Shown piece by piece: positions 62,681-64,000 of a stretch of 64,000 bases of DNA. The first letter of the stretch is position 1; each line of letters opens with the position of its first letter. Made by a program: the position numbers and the translations under genes. The stretch covers positions 2,789,890 to 2,853,889 of the forward strand of contig VXAZ01000953.1 of the NCBI GenBank assembly GCA_013399875.1. The letters run 5' to 3'. The notes under the pieces are model-generated. The model saw only the letters and a list, made by a program, of their open reading frames with translations. It ran no database searches and was not told the origin of the DNA. Source of the DNA: Gymnorhina tibicen (Eukaryota > Chordata > Aves > Passeriformes > Artamidae).

Positions 62681-64000
62681 TACTTACTGGTATGAAACAT
62701 GAAGCATGATCCCAAAACAGAATGAGCTTAGAGAGTGATCTCACACTTTCAGGAACAAGTGACATTCCTTACCTCAAATTAATATCCCTAGGGCACAGCA
62801 GCCTGTTGGCATGCAAACTTGAGGTGAATATACAGGCTTTTATCTTTGAAAAAAGTTCTTGATCCCAAGAGAAGGTAGTAACAGCAACCTAATGCGTGCT
62901 TCCATGAAGGGGAACTGTTCTGAGGCATCTAGAAGCAAATAAATATTTTGTAGTAATAAAAATTGCCATGTTCATGTGGACATGTTGCAGGCTGTTAGCA
63001 TTACACAGAATGTAGCAGATAATTATTAGCATCAACCCAGCTTATCAGATGGGAAAAGCACAGTGCAAAGAAGTAATGAGATGAAGCCCGAAGCTGCACA
63101 GTGAGAAATAAACATAAAGAAGAATATAAAAGATTTCTTGATTTCTGTTCTTTTGTTGTTTTTTTTTTTATTATTTTCTCCCACCACTGCAGACTGTCAC
63201 CGAATTTTCCTCTTTCCTTAAGGGAAGGTGACTAAGGCCAGGTTCAGGCTGGAATCTACCAATAGAGTGGGGCAGAGAAGCCAGTTGAGCAAAGAAAGTG
63301 AACTTTCTTCATGTACCATGACTAGAGTAATGCAATTTCCTCTGCTGGAGCTGTATCAGATCAATGTGATGTCATTCATCTTCCACTCAGTGCCCAGGTA
63401 ATGCTTGTACCTCTTTGCCTTCAACAGACAGGCAAAAGGATAAACTAAGATTAACTTTCACAGAGTTTTATTGCAAAACAAGTGTGTAAAAAATGATTTT
63501 AAGTGACCTAGATGATATCTTTTCACATCAGTGTTTAGCAATATCTGCCTCCGTGATGCTGTTGCTGTTAGTACTGTAAGGATCCCTTAGGACAAACTCT
63601 TGTAGTAACACATTTTCTCTGCACCAAAGCCTACATAAATGTTAAATGAAGCCACTTTAAACAAATATAGGTAACAGAGGGAGAATAATCCTGTTAACAG
63701 AATCAGCATTGCAGTCACTAAGTCATAATATTTTATTTATTTATTATGTCATAATACCTATAACAAAAGTAACTAGATGCTATAAAATAATACTTACAGA
63801 CACAGAAGTTGAAATGACTCACCATAACCAACCCTTCATAAAAGCTCCTCTCATTCACGGTATCCAGGGAAAGAAAGAAAAAAAGTACAGCCCCTTTCCA
63901 ATCCCAAGTAAAGTTTAGTCACATGCCTGGCTGAGCACAGGAGCTGTAGCACACAACGCTTTCAAAAACACAACCTCCAAAGGAGCCTTAGATCACCATG
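62681..64000. other. Unique, AT-rich end of window
   Basis: A possible but weak MIR-like segment lies at 63,043-63,105 (CAGATGGGAAAAGCACAG...GAAGCCCGAAGCTGCACAG). A T-run lies at 63,159-63,169 and a TTTATTTATTTATTA run at about 63,731-63,745. No gene was recognised. Confidence 0.4.

Noticed and set aside
63043..63105. Possible MIR-like segment near the window end
   Set aside because: The alignment needs several gaps and lacks a clean core, so it is mentioned in the block description but not called.
1..64000. CRISPR arrays, operons, bacterial insertion sequences, tRNA and rRNA genes
   Set aside because: No regularly spaced direct repeats, no tRNA A/B box pairs with a cloverleaf that I could recognise, and the repeat content is clearly vertebrate.

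Overview
This window looks like nuclear DNA from a bird, and I see no protein-coding gene in it. The main evidence is the repeat set. There are pieces of chicken-repeat-1 (CR1) LINEs in both orientations, one about 1.06-kb solo LTR of an avian ERVL-like retrovirus, and much older tetrapod repeats (L3-type LINE pieces and MIR-like SINE cores). No open reading frame exceeds 167 codons. None reads as a known protein except retrotransposon reverse-transcriptase remnants. I found no CpG island, no convincing promoter and no recognisable RNA gene. The likeliest reading is an intergenic gene desert or the inside of a very long intron. I cannot name the locus or the species.

Layout. The first 5 kb holds an old L3/CR1-type reverse-transcriptase fragment (406-770), a small ORF with an in-frame internal repeat (2545-2769), a weak endonuclease-like peptide (about 3700-3850), and a Kozak-plus-donor string that looks like an exon (4028-4075). 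From 5 to 12.7 kb I see only unique sequence. At 12.99-13.20 kb the minus strand carries a YADD-type reverse-transcriptase fragment that is not classical CR1. A CR1 3' end and an adjoining MIR-like core lie at 17.06-17.47 kb. A purine-rich tract sits at 18.36-18.60 kb. A pyrimidine-rich tract followed by a purine-rich tract sits at 28.6-29.2 kb. The solo LTR occupies 33,439-34,498 and is flanked by near-identical 5-bp repeats. A composite of two CR1 copies in the same direction lies at 52.9-53.5 kb. An old L3-type 3' end lies at 62.2-62.7 kb.

Several AT-rich, homeodomain-site-like blocks read like conserved non-coding elements: about 2.5, 12.8, 18.1-18.36, 24.0-24.5, 24.9-25.1, 30.9, 31.7, 37.3-37.56, 42.3-42.5, 47.0, 51.2, 54.2, 55.5, 56.0 and 57.8-58.1 kb. 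This is inference from texture only, because conservation cannot be seen in one sequence. If right, the window is a regulatory desert near a developmental gene.

I found no new multi-gene system. The observations most worth checking are the intact-looking RT fragment at 13 kb, the composite CR1, the candidate conserved clusters, and the paired strand-asymmetric tracts.
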